62,359 bases of DNA from Nitrospirota bacterium (GTDB lineage Bacteria > Nitrospirota > Thermodesulfovibrionia > Thermodesulfovibrionales > Dissulfurispiraceae): contig JADFXU010000009.1 in NCBI GenBank assembly GCA_015233365.1, forward strand, positions 4,400 through 66,758, written 5' to 3'. Position numbers and translations under genes: made by a program. Positions 25,332 to 33,973 of the stretch are shown here, piece after piece; within the stretch, counting starts at the first letter, position 1, and each line of letters begins with the position of its first letter. The notes below the pieces were generated by a model. It ran no database searches, was not told the origin of the DNA, and saw nothing but the letters and a program-made list of their open reading frames with translations.

Positions 25332-25359
25332 GGCGGGTCACGGCGACCTGCCTTTTTTT
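25332..25359 (+). terminator. Rho-independent terminator or attenuator just before obgE
   Basis: GGCGGGTC (25332-25339) pairs with GACCTGCC (25345-25352) with one G-U pair around a 5-nt loop, followed by seven Ts (25353-25359). It ends 4 nt before the obgE ATG. By form it terminates rplU-rpmA; its position means that obgE either depends on readthrough or has another promoter. Confidence 0.75.
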
Positions 25360-25363
25360 ATTT

Positions 25364-26377
25364 ATGAAATTCGTAGACTACGGGAAGATATATGTCAAAG
25401 CCGGCGACGGCGGCAGGGGGTGTGTGAGCCTCAGGCGGGAGAAATTTGTACCGCGCGGAGGACCTGACGGAGGAGACGGCGGCAAGGGTGGCAACGTTAT
25501 CCTTCGCGCGGTAAAAGAGCTGAATACCCTGCTCGACCTTCACTACCGGAGGGAATATAAAGCTGAAAGGGGAGAGCACGGCAAGGGCAGCAACAAACAC
25601 GGGAGGGACGGCGAGGACATGGTCATCCCGGTCCCTGTCGGAACATTGATCACAGATGAAGGGAGCGGACAGATAATTGCCGACCTGGACCACGAGGGCG
25701 CAGAAGTCATTGCTGCTCATGCAGGCAGGGGAGGGATGGGCAATGCCCACTTTGCCACAGCGACACGCCAGACGCCCAGGTTTGCCCAGCCTGGAGAACC
25801 CGGGGAAGAGAAATGGCTTGTGCTTGAATTAAAGCTGCTTGCTGATGTAGGTCTTGTCGGACTTCCCAATGCCGGGAAATCGACTCTCATATCTGTTATT
25901 TCGGCTGCGAGGCCGAAGATTGCCGATTATCCTTTTACCACGCTTGTGCCTAACCTGGGAGTGGTCAAGATGGAGGACCTGAAGAGCTTTGTGGTGGCTG
26001 ACATCCCTGGCATTATAGAGGGCGCTCATGAAGGGACGGGGCTCGGTTTTCAGTTTCTCCGGCATATTGAGAGAACATCGGTCCTGCTCCATCTTGTGGA
26101 TATTTCCGATACTGTGACAACCGACCCTGTAGGGGATTTTGAAAAGATAAGCACGGAATTAGTATTATACAGTGCTGAACTTTCCGAAAAGCCTTTGGCA
26201 GTTGCGGGAACGAAACTCGATATAGCCGGTGACGGGGCCAGATTGCGAAGATTGAGCGAATACTGCAAAAAAGAAGGGCTGGATTTTTTTCCTGTATCAG
26301 CCGCCACCGGCGAGGGCTTGAAACGCCTTGTGCATTACCTGGCAGCCAAAGTGGAGGAAAAGAGAAAGTCCACCTGA
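25364..26377 (+). CDS. obgE: GTPase Obg
   Basis: 337 residues. Ribosome-associated GTPase. The Gly-rich Obg domain is residues 1-158 (YVKAGDGGRGCVSLRREKFVPRGGPDGGDGGKGG), and the G domain has GLPNAGKST, DIPGIIEG and SAATGEGLKRL. It ends without the C-terminal OCT domain present in some homologues. The start matches the family (MKFVDYGKIYVKAGDGG), yet no Shine-Dalgarno exists because the upstream 30 bp are a terminator-like hairpin and T run. proB starts 1 nt after its stop. Confidence 0.95.
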   Translation: MKFVDYGKIYVKAGDGGRGCVSLRREKFVPRGGPDGGDGGKGGNVILRAVKELNTLLDLHYRREYKAERGEHGKGSNKHGRDGEDMVIPVPVGTLITDEGSGQIIADLDHEGAEVIAAHAGRGGMGNAHFATATRQTPRFAQPGEPGEEKWLVLELKLLADVGLVGLPNAGKSTLISVISAARPKIADYPFTTLVPNLGVVKMEDLKSFVVADIPGIIEGAHEGTGLGFQFLRHIERTSVLLHLVDISDTVTTDPVGDFEKISTELVLYSAELSEKPLAVAGTKLDIAGDGARLRRLSEYCKKEGLDFFPVSAATGEGLKRLVHYLAAKVEEKRKST

Positions 26378-26378
26378 T

Positions 26379-27479
26379 ATGGCACGCATAGTCATAAAGA
26401 TAGGCAGTAACATATTGACTGAAGCCTCGGGAGGCCTGAGTTATAGAAGGATCCGCGCTATTGCAGGCGATGTGTCCGGAGTTTACGATATGGGGCATGA
26501 AGTGGTGATCGTTTCATCGGGCGCTGTGGCGGCAGGCATGAAAAAGCTGGGTCTCGGAGGAAAGCCTAAAGAAATAAGGCTCAAGCAGGCTGCGGCGGCC
26601 GTAGGACAGTCATCGCTGATGAGAGCATATGAAAGAAGCTTCGAAAACTTGGGCAAAAAAGTGGCGCAGGCCCTCCTGACAAGAGAAGACTTTTCAGATC
26701 GCGTGCGTTATCTCAATTCAAAAAATACGTTGATAACTCTCCTTTCTTACGGGATTATTCCGGTTATCAATGAGAACGACACCGTTGCCACCGATGAAAT
26801 CAAGTTCGGTGACAATGACCAGCTTGCCGCACTGGTGTCGGGACTGATTGATGCTGAAAGGCTTATAATCCTCTCAGATGTTGATGGCTTGTATGATTCT
26901 GATCCGAAGAAGAACGTGGATGCGAAGATGATCTCTTCTGTAGATGCAGTTACCCCTGATATTATCTCTGCGGCCGGCGGAGCGGGGAGCGCTGTCGGCA
27001 CCGGCGGGATGTATTCAAAAATTCTTGCAGCCAGGAAGGCCCTTTCTCATGGAATCAAAGTTAATATCATCAGCGGCAGAAAAAAGGGGCTCATTGCGTC
27101 GCTTATAACAGGTGTCCACTCCGGAACGGAGTTCAGGCCCAGCGTAAAAAAAATCTCTTCCAGAAAGGGCTGGATTGCATATGCCATAAAGCCGCGGGGG
27201 TCTCTTACGATCGATGACGGTGCTGTCAGGGCTGTCAGAAAATCCGGCAAAAGTCTGCTGCCCGCGGGCGTTGTCGGAATTGACGGGACCTTTGATACGG
27301 GTGATGCGGTAAACTGCGTGGATTTAAAAGGCAATAAAATAGCAAAAGGGATTGTCAACTATTCTGCGGCTGACATCGGGAAAATCAAGGGCAAAAAGAC
27401 ATCCGAGATAGAGCGAATTCTGGGCTACAAATATTCAGATGAAATAATCCACCGGGACAATCTCGTGGTGGTGTCCTGA
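26379..27479 (+). CDS. proB: Glutamate 5-kinase
   Basis: 366 residues. First step of proline synthesis. The amino-acid kinase domain (RIVIKIGSNIL, VIVSSGAVAAGMKKLG, INENDTVATDEIKFGDND, LSDVDGLYDSDPK, GTGGMYSKILAARKA) is followed by a PUA domain (~275-366). I use ATG 26379 because the family begins here and the obgE stop lies just upstream; a longer reading would overlap obgE. In many genomes proA follows proB, but here a degraded fragment and then glyS follow. Confidence 0.95.
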   Translation: MARIVIKIGSNILTEASGGLSYRRIRAIAGDVSGVYDMGHEVVIVSSGAVAAGMKKLGLGGKPKEIRLKQAAAAVGQSSLMRAYERSFENLGKKVAQALLTREDFSDRVRYLNSKNTLITLLSYGIIPVINENDTVATDEIKFGDNDQLAALVSGLIDAERLIILSDVDGLYDSDPKKNVDAKMISSVDAVTPDIISAAGGAGSAVGTGGMYSKILAARKALSHGIKVNIISGRKKGLIASLITGVHSGTEFRPSVKKISSRKGWIAYAIKPRGSLTIDDGAVRAVRKSGKSLLPAGVVGIDGTFDTGDAVNCVDLKGNKIAKGIVNYSAADIGKIKGKKTSEIERILGYKYSDEIIHRDNLVVVS

Positions 27480-27483
27480 AACA

Positions 27484-27626
27484 ATGCATATACCTGGCAG
27501 ATTCCCTATCTGGCCATGGCTGCCTCATTCTCATTCCTCATCATGATGTTCAATATTCCCACCGCAGGCGGCGCTGTGTTATACATACTCTCACGGGTTT
27601 TGATGAAGAGGAAGAAAAAGGGTTAA
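27484..27626 (+). pseudogene. Probable remnant of a CbiM/NikM-type transport gene
   Basis: An ATG followed by codons for MHIP (the usual CbiM start) runs, after a frame change, into QIPYLAMAASFSFLIMMF then NIPTAGG, resembling the first membrane segment and the N-PxPGG motif of cobalt/nickel ECF component CbiM. The frame ends [17 protein letters not shown], which I cannot place. The pieces imply internal deletions; the whole is only ~140 bp. The family match is by eye and short, so it is tentative. Confidence 0.4.
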
Positions 27627-29713
27627 GTCAGCCGTGAGAAGTCCGCGATCTGGAGTGCTAGTTGTTGTATGGCTTTGAGCAATGAGAGGCGGTTCTGTTT
27701 TATCCCCTCGTCCTTATCCATGATCAGCACTTTATCGAAGAATGTGTTTATAGGTTCTGTAAGCTCCTGCAGCACCTTGATGGCGTCGTAGCAGCGGTTT
27801 TCTTTAACAAGGGAAGCCACTTCCGCAGCCCGTGCTTCGGTCTCCCGGAAAAGGGATTCTTCCTCTTTCTGAGCGAACAATGCTTTGTCCGGAGCAGGGA
27901 CATCTTCTTTCGGAGCTATATTGTTGATCCTCTTGAGGGCAAGCAGGAACGCTTCAACGCTTCCCTCAGTTGTAAATTTCACGACCGATTCGAGACGTTC
28001 TTTCACAGCAAAAAGCGGTTCATATTTCACAAAATTAAGCACAGAGGATACGGCGTCCTGAGGGTAGCCGTTAGTTTGAAAGAGCGCGTCCACTCTCTGT
28101 TCAAAGAACCTGAGGAGATTATCCATGACAGGCTCTTTCTTCTTTGTGACTTTGAACGGACTGAGCGCCTTCTCCAGGAGTGATGAAACCGGCAACGTGC
28201 ACCTGGTGGCAAGCAAAATGGCTATAATCCCGATTGTTTGCCTCCTGAGGGCAAAAGGGTCCTCCGAGCCGGAAGGGGACAGGCCGAGCATAAAGAACGA
28301 CGCAACATTGTCGAGCTTGTCTGAAAGACTGAGCACAGAACCTATAGGGGTTTCGGGGAGGCGGTCACCGGAATATGCGGGAAGATATTGTTCGGCAAGA
28401 GCACTTGCAATTCTGTTGTCGTATCGCTCATGGGCGGCATAATAGCTGCCCATCAAACCCTGAAGTTCAGGGAATTCCCTTACTACACCCGAAATAAGGT
28501 CCGCTTTCGACAGCAATGCAGATGTGTTTATATCCTTCTTTTTTTCTTTAAAGCTCTGCGCGGAGATAAAGTCAGCTATCGAAGCAATGCGTAAGGTTTT
28601 ATCATACAGGGTCCCCAGTTTCTCATGATATACAACTTTTTTGAGACCTTCGAGGCGTTCCATAAGTGGGATTTTCAGGTCTTCTTCGTAATAGAAGCGG
28701 GCATCTTCAAAACGGGCCTTTAAAACACGTTCAGCGCCTTTCCTGACGTTTTCTGAATTGTTCTGAGTTGTGTTGCTGATAACAATGAAATGATTGACCA
28801 GCTTGCCTTCAGAGCTCTCAAGGGCAAAATATTTCTGGTGCCCTCTCATCACCGTGGTAAGCAGTTCCTTAGGAAGGGCAAGATAACTTTCCGGAAAAGT
28901 GCCGAGCACAGGCGTCGGGTATTCCACGAGAAACACGACGTGCCGCAAAAGCTCCTCATCGGCTGTGAGTGATGCGTTGACCGAGGCGGCAAGCTTTTTT
29001 GCGCCCTCTGTTATCATCTTCGTCCTCTCTTCCGTATCGAGTACGACGAAATTATTCCGAAGGAGGTTTATATATGTTTTGCTGTCTTTTATCTCGAATG
29101 GGGCCGGGGCAAGAAAGCGGTGTCCCCGCGTCATGCCGATACTCTTCATCCCGTCCAATTCAAATGACACCCGCTTGTTGTTGAACAGGGCAAGAATCCA
29201 GTGTACGGGACGCGCGAACCTGAAATCGCCATTGCCCCATCGCATAGTTTTGGGAAAGTTAATGGACATAATGAGTCTGGGCAACAGTTCGGGAAGAAGC
29301 GCCTCGGTCGGTTTTGCCTCTTCCCTGACAGTCGCGACAATGTAACTCCCCTTGCCTTTCTCTTTCCTGGATATATCCGCCAAAGATATATTATTAGCCC
29401 TTGCGAATGCCTCGGCAGCCTTGGTAGGATTCCCCTGACTGTCAAAGGCAACCGTTACCGGCGGGCCCCATATCTCTTTTACAACGGCTTTTTGTGAGGC
29501 ATGGAGTTCTGCCATAAGCGACAGTCTCCTCGGCGTCGCATAGGTTTTTATCGATTCGGCGCCTATGGCATATTCCGAGAAAAGTTTTGCCGCGTCCTCC
29601 CTCAGCCTCCCGATAGCCTCGGGCAGAAAGCGGGCCGGTATCTCTTCCGTCCCTATTTCGAGGAGAAGCACAGGAGTGATTCCGGCATTGTTTTCGAGAG
29701 TGTTAGTCTTCAT
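27623..29713 (-). CDS. glyS: Glycyl-tRNA synthetase beta subunit
   Basis: 696 residues, normal for the alpha2-beta2 bacterial enzyme. [19 protein letters not shown] at the start, [46 protein letters not shown], the HD-like domain segment with [23 protein letters not shown], and [14 protein letters not shown] are diagnostic. The beta subunit binds tRNA-Gly and helps charging. Its ATG overlaps the glyQ stop (ATGA), so the subunits are translationally coupled. Confidence 0.97.
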   Translation of the reverse strand: MKTNTLENNAGITPVLLLEIGTEEIPARFLPEAIGRLREDAAKLFSEYAIGAESIKTYATPRRLSLMAELHASQKAVVKEIWGPPVTVAFDSQGNPTKAAEAFARANNISLADISRKEKGKGSYIVATVREEAKPTEALLPELLPRLIMSINFPKTMRWGNGDFRFARPVHWILALFNNKRVSFELDGMKSIGMTRGHRFLAPAPFEIKDSKTYINLLRNNFVVLDTEERTKMITEGAKKLAASVNASLTADEELLRHVVFLVEYPTPVLGTFPESYLALPKELLTTVMRGHQKYFALESSEGKLVNHFIVISNTTQNNSENVRKGAERVLKARFEDARFYYEEDLKIPLMERLEGLKKVVYHEKLGTLYDKTLRIASIADFISAQSFKEKKKDINTSALLSKADLISGVVREFPELQGLMGSYYAAHERYDNRIASALAEQYLPAYSGDRLPETPIGSVLSLSDKLDNVASFFMLGLSPSGSEDPFALRRQTIGIIAILLATRCTLPVSSLLEKALSPFKVTKKKEPVMDNLLRFFEQRVDALFQTNGYPQDAVSSVLNFVKYEPLFAVKERLESVVKFTTEGSVEAFLLALKRINNIAPKEDVPAPDKALFAQKEEESLFRETEARAAEVASLVKENRCYDAIKVLQELTEPINTFFDKVLIMDKDEGIKQNRLSLLKAIQQLALQIADFSRLT

Positions 29714-30597
29714 AATTTATCATTCATAATCTGTGCGCAAAGAGGGAACCCCTTTTCCTCCCGTTGTTTCAGAAATGCTTCAGCGCAGGCCTTGGCAAGC
29801 GCTCTCACCCTTGCGATATAGCCCGTCCGTTCCGTTACCGACAGGACTCCGCGTGCGTCAAGCAGATTGAATGCATGGGAGCACTTAAGACAGTATTCAT
29901 AGGACGGCAACACCAGGCCGAGAGTATTCATCCTCCCGGATTCGCCTTCGTATGCATCAAACTGTTTCACGAGCAAATCGGTATTGGCGAAATCGAAATT
30001 GAATTTTGAGAACTCTATTTCTCCCTGCCTGTGAATCTCGCCGTACCTGATTCCTTTGCACCATTCTATTTCAAAAAGATTATCAATCCCCTGTAAATAC
30101 ATCGCGATCCTTTCGAGGCCGTAAGTAATTTCGAGGGAAACCGGCTTAAGATCAATGCCTCCAACCTGCTGGAAATAAGTGAACTGGGTAATTTCCATGC
30201 CGTCAAGCCATATTTCCCATCCGAGGCCCCATGCGCCGAGGGTAGGCGATTCCCAGTCATCCTCTACAAAACGAATGTCGTGCTTAATAGGATCAATGCC
30301 GATATGCGACATGCTTTCGAGATACAAATCCTGGCTTTCGATGGGAGAGGGCTTGAGGATCACCTGGTATTGATAATACTGCTGCAGCCTGTTCGGGTTC
30401 TCCCCATAGCGCCCGTCGGTTGGACGCCTGCACGGCTCAACATAAGCTGTTTTCCATGGTTCAGGGCCCAGTACCCTGAAAAAAGTGGCAGGGTGAAACG
30501 TGCCCGCCCCCACTTCGGTGTCATATGGCTGAAGAAGGATACATCCCTTTTTAGACCAGAAATCATTTAAACAAGCGATTATGTCCTGGAAATACAT
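29710..30597 (-). CDS. glyQ: Glycyl-tRNA synthetase alpha subunit
   Basis: 295 residues. Catalytic subunit. [77 protein letters not shown] and [24 protein letters not shown] are near-invariant family stretches. First gene of a glyQ-glyS operon on the minus strand. The upstream gap (30598-30830), shared with the divergent helicase, shows no T-box features. Confidence 0.97.
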   Translation of the reverse strand: MYFQDIIACLNDFWSKKGCILLQPYDTEVGAGTFHPATFFRVLGPEPWKTAYVEPCRRPTDGRYGENPNRLQQYYQYQVILKPSPIESQDLYLESMSHIGIDPIKHDIRFVEDDWESPTLGAWGLGWEIWLDGMEITQFTYFQQVGGIDLKPVSLEITYGLERIAMYLQGIDNLFEIEWCKGIRYGEIHRQGEIEFSKFNFDFANTDLLVKQFDAYEGESGRMNTLGLVLPSYEYCLKCSHAFNLLDARGVLSVTERTGYIARVRALAKACAEAFLKQREEKGFPLCAQIMNDKL

Positions 30598-30830
30598 TGT
30601 CCTCTCATTTCTCCGTAATGAACTACAATCTTATAAAAAAGGCAAAAACTTTGTCAAACAAAGAGAAGGCCAAATAACTTCAAAATCAGCACTATGTCCT
30701 GCCTGCCCCTGACTATATTTATGAATAATGCGGGCTAAATAACCCGTTGAAATGTTATTATTAACTCACTGCATAATAAAGAAGCCGTTAGGTCTTTTGC
30801 AATGGAGAAAAAAGAGAGGTAAATGAAAAT

Positions 30831-32399
30831 ATGAGATTTGAAGATTTTGGGTTATCAAAAGAGACGATGAAGGCCATATCGGAAATTGGATATGAAGAGC
30901 CGACGCCAATACAGGCTTCCGTGATACCGATGATTATGGGCGGGTCCGACATTATAGGGCAGGCCCAGACCGGCACAGGCAAGACTGCTGCGTTCGGCAT
31001 CCCTATAGTTGAAATGTGCAAAAAAGGCGAGCGTCCCTTTGCAATCATACTGGAGCCGACAAGAGAGCTTGCCGTGCAGGTGGCGCAGGAGATCGACCGC
31101 ATAGGCAGCCGGAAACGGATCAGGGTGCTGCCCGTGTACGGCGGGAAATCCATCGAAAATCAGATAAAGGCGCTTAAACACGGCGTTGATGTTGTTGTTG
31201 GCACTCCTGGCAGGATAATCGACCACATCAACAGGAAGACACTGTCTCTTTCAGCGGTCAGGGTCGCTGTGCTTGACGAGGCTGATGAAATGCTGAATAT
31301 GGGATTTATTGAGGATATAGAAACAATACTCAAGGAAGTTCCTGAGGCAAGGCAAACACTCCTTTTCTCTGCGACAATGCCTCAACCTATTATCAATATT
31401 GCCAAAAGACATATGCATGAACCTGAAAAGATACGCATCAATCCCAAGGACGTCGTTATCCCGCAGATAAAACAGGTTTTTTATGAAGTGCGGGAAGGTG
31501 ACAAGATAAATGCGCTTTCCAGGCTGCTCGACGTCGAAAACCCTGCACTGGCGATCATATTTTGCCACACGAAACTCGAGGTCGACGAGGTTTCCATGAA
31601 ACTGGGCCAACTTGGATATAACGCGAGCGCACTGCACGGGGATTTCACCCAGGCCCGCAGGGACGAGGTCATGTACAAGTTCAGGGAGGGCATGCTCGAT
31701 ATCCTTGTTGCCACAGATGTAGCTGCCAGGGGGCTCGATATAAAGAATGTTTCTCACGTCATCAACTTCAGTATTCCTCAGAATCCCGACAGCTACGTGC
31801 ACCGCATAGGAAGGACTGGCAGGGCTGGGAAGTCAGGAATAGCCATAACGTTCGTAACGCCGAGGGAGTACCGTCATTTAAAACTCATAGAACAGACTGC
31901 AAGGACAGTGATCGATAAGAAGAAATTACCGTCCGCACAGGATGTTCTCAAGGCAAGGGAAAAAAATATCCTCAAGGACATCGCCGGGATAATCGAGGAA
32001 GGCAAACATGTGAAGTATATGGAGGCAGTTAAAAAGCTCTCCGAGCAGCACAGTTTTGCCGACATAGCTTCCGCGGCTTTTTTTGCTGCATACGGCGAAA
32101 TTAAAGAACAGGCTGCAGGGGAACAGACGGAAACGAAAGGAATGGTGCGCCTTTTTATGACTATCGGCAGGAAAGACAAGATCAAAGTTCCGGACATTGT
32201 AAAATCGATAGCCTCTGAAGCGAACATACCCTACAGCAAAATAGGCGATATTGATGTCCTCGAAAAGTTTACCTTTGTGGAAGTGCCTGCGGAGCTTGCC
32301 GACCGTGTTATACGCTCTGTGGACGATATGATTATGAAAGGCAAAAGAATCAAAATACAGCAGGCAACGGCAAGGCCCGCACAAGTAAACAAAAAATAA
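30831..32399 (+). CDS. DEAD-box RNA helicase with DbpA-type RNA-binding domain
   Basis: 522 residues. Motifs in order: Q motif near 18, AQTGTGKTAA (~45), PTRELA, TPGRIIDH, LDEADEMLNMGF (~148), SAT, FCHTKLEVDE, HGDFTQARRDEVM, ATDVAARGLDI and HRIGRTGRAG (~325). Residues ~435-510 (GMVRLFMTIGRKDKIKVPDIVKSI, IGDIDVLEKFTFVEVP) are a DbpA/CsdA-like RRM. Such helicases (CsdA/DeaD type) help ribosome assembly and mRNA unwinding in the cold. GAGAGG lies ~10 nt before the ATG. Confidence 0.95.
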   Translation: MRFEDFGLSKETMKAISEIGYEEPTPIQASVIPMIMGGSDIIGQAQTGTGKTAAFGIPIVEMCKKGERPFAIILEPTRELAVQVAQEIDRIGSRKRIRVLPVYGGKSIENQIKALKHGVDVVVGTPGRIIDHINRKTLSLSAVRVAVLDEADEMLNMGFIEDIETILKEVPEARQTLLFSATMPQPIINIAKRHMHEPEKIRINPKDVVIPQIKQVFYEVREGDKINALSRLLDVENPALAIIFCHTKLEVDEVSMKLGQLGYNASALHGDFTQARRDEVMYKFREGMLDILVATDVAARGLDIKNVSHVINFSIPQNPDSYVHRIGRTGRAGKSGIAITFVTPREYRHLKLIEQTARTVIDKKKLPSAQDVLKAREKNILKDIAGIIEEGKHVKYMEAVKKLSEQHSFADIASAAFFAAYGEIKEQAAGEQTETKGMVRLFMTIGRKDKIKVPDIVKSIASEANIPYSKIGDIDVLEKFTFVEVPAELADRVIRSVDDMIMKGKRIKIQQATARPAQVNKK

Positions 32400-32420
32400 G
32401 AAGGAAATCCTGGTGCAATT

Positions 32421-32606
32421 ATGCAGGTTCGGTGTCCTGTGTGCAAAAAAAAGACGACCTGGGAAGAAAATCCGTATAAGCCTTTTTGCTCTGAACGGTG
32501 CAAGCTTACAGACCTCGGCAGGTGGGCAACGGAAGAATACAGGGTCCCCGGTGAGCGGACGGACGACTCAACAGATAAAATACCGGAAAAACGCGATGAC
32601 GAGTGA
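32421..32606 (+). CDS. yacG: DNA gyrase inhibitor YacG-type zinc protein
   Basis: 61 residues. A C5-x2-C8-x14-C23-x3-C27 zinc knuckle with FCSERCK and [14 protein letters not shown] is the complete family signature. E. coli YacG binds GyrB and inhibits gyrase. It sits 21 bp after the helicase stop and 15 bp before dapB, all in one direction. Confidence 0.9.
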   Translation: MQVRCPVCKKKTTWEENPYKPFCSERCKLTDLGRWATEEYRVPGERTDDSTDKIPEKRDDE

Positions 32607-32621
32607 GGAGGTCAAACGGTA

Positions 32622-33425
32622 ATGAACAATATTATTGTGACCGGAGCGGCAGGGAGAATGGGCGGGAGGATCATGGTGCTGTCGAAAGAGTACCCTGACC
32701 TGCGGCTTGCCGGCGCCCTGGAGAGAAAGGGCAATGAAGCCGTTGGCAAGGATATCGGACCATTGGCAGGCATGGGGGAATCAGGCGTTAAAGTCGGCGA
32801 TTCTCTCGAAGCAATAATCGGCAAGGCAGACGTGGTTATCGACTTTACTGCTCCTTCTGCTGCAATGCAGAACCTGGAGATTGTGTCGCGGCACGGTAAG
32901 GCCATGGTCATAGGCACCACAGGGTTCTCGAAGAATGAAATTGAAACGATACGGCGCTTTGCCGGCGAAATCCCTGTTGTCCTTGCCCCGAATATGAGTG
33001 TAGGCGTCAATCTCCTTTTTAAAGTGCTTCAGGATGTCGCAAGGGTGCTTGGTGATGATTATGATATAGAAATTATAGAGGCCCACCACCGCCTCAAGAA
33101 AGACGCTCCGAGTGGAACAGCCCTCAAAATGGCACAGGTTATTGCCGAAGCAGTCCACCGGAATCTCGACGAGGTCGGTGTGTATGCCAGAAAAGGGATA
33201 ATCGGCGAGCGTTCCGGGAAGGAAATAGGAATCCAGACGGTGAGGGCCGGAGACATCGTAGGTGAACATACGGTCCTCTTCGGAGGCTTAGGCGAGAGAA
33301 TAGAGATTACACACAAGGCATCGAGCAGGGACACCTTTGCACGGGGGGCCTTAAAAGCCGCACTATGGATTACCGGCAGGAGAGCAGGGCTGTATGATAT
33401 GCAGGATGTGCTGGGACTGAAATAG
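32622..33425 (+). CDS. dapB: 4-hydroxy-tetrahydrodipicolinate reductase
   Basis: 267 residues. NAD(P)H-dependent step of the diaminopimelate/lysine pathway. Nucleotide-binding VTGAAGRMGGRI, VIGTTGFS, VLAPNMSVGVNLLFK, and the catalytic EAHHRLKKDAPSGTALKMA are all present. GGAGGTCAAACGGTA precedes the ATG. No other dap gene adjoins it. Confidence 0.96.
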   Translation: MNNIIVTGAAGRMGGRIMVLSKEYPDLRLAGALERKGNEAVGKDIGPLAGMGESGVKVGDSLEAIIGKADVVIDFTAPSAAMQNLEIVSRHGKAMVIGTTGFSKNEIETIRRFAGEIPVVLAPNMSVGVNLLFKVLQDVARVLGDDYDIEIIEAHHRLKKDAPSGTALKMAQVIAEAVHRNLDEVGVYARKGIIGERSGKEIGIQTVRAGDIVGEHTVLFGGLGERIEITHKASSRDTFARGALKAALWITGRRAGLYDMQDVLGLK

Positions 33426-33558
33426 CGTCGAGCATCTTTCACGTCCTCAGATAAGCCGCCTGTTTGTATACATTGCCGCGCGGCGCTATATTCGCCACTG
33501 CTGCGGATTGATGTTCCAGTGGATTTTGCAAATCAGACAACTCTTCAAGTTCTTTTCT
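33426..33558. other. Non-coding stretch; minus-strand frames may be decayed antitoxin sequence
   Basis: No intact gene. On the minus strand, past the stop of the ribbon-helix-helix ORF, a +1-type frame reads RKELEELSDLQNPLEHQSAA and beyond with no stop for ~40 codons. This could be the lost C-terminal half of a longer antitoxin after a frameshift. No toxin gene is recognisable. Confidence 0.3.
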
Positions 33559-33684
33559 TTAGCGTTGTCCTGTCTTCTCTGTGTAAATATCGGTTAACGA
33601 CCTATTCTCGTAACCGGCAATAGCCCGAATAAGCTTCAACCGTTCTTCCGGCAATCGTAATGTCGTTGTACTTTTGGTTGTCAT
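33559..33684 (-). pseudogene. Ribbon-helix-helix (CopG-like) antitoxin, probably truncated
   Basis: 41 residues from ATG 33682-33684, preceded by an excellent AAGGAGGA. It reads MTTKSTTTLRLPEERLKL then IRAIAGYENRSLTDIYTE and ends KTGQR. The TTTLRLPEE strand and two following helices fit a ribbon-helix-helix DNA-binding domain of the CopG/RHH antitoxin type. These proteins usually continue for another 20-40 residues, so this ORF is probably shortened, perhaps by a frameshift just before the stop. No partner toxin is seen on either side. Confidence 0.6.
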
Positions 33685-33689
33685 GATGT

Positions 33690-33960
33690 CCTCCTTTATT
33701 AAGGATAGATAAGTTAATATTACGATGTCAAAATATCATAATATCGCAGGCTATAGCCAGGTTATTGCGGCTGCCCGGACTGTATGGGATTATAAGACCG
33801 TAAGGAAAATAAGATACATAATAAAAATAAATAAGAAAATAAATAATGACAATAAATGCCATATTGATAATACGTGGTATATGTTTAATAAGGGGGCAAC
33901 AGGATAGGGGCTATTTATAAAGCAGCCTGAAAAGATAGGCAACGATACATGAATTTTTTC
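33690..33960. other. AT-rich intergenic region before the molybdoenzyme operon
   Basis: Marked A/T-rich composition (notably 33800-33890) unlike the flanking genes. A 60-codon frame (33725-33907) exists but has no Shine-Dalgarno and no recognisable sequence, so I do not call it. The region presumably carries the promoter of the operon starting at 33974; several TATAAT-like words make any single choice unsafe. Confidence 0.45.
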
Positions 33961-33973
33961 AGAAGGAGGCTAC

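Noticed and set aside
30598-30830. Possible T-box riboswitch upstream of glyQ
   Set aside because: No T-box sequence, specifier loop or terminator could be seen on the minus strand.
33725-33907. 60-codon ORF in the AT-rich gap before the molybdoenzyme operon
   Set aside because: No Shine-Dalgarno, unusual low-complexity KIN-rich sequence, and no recognisable family.
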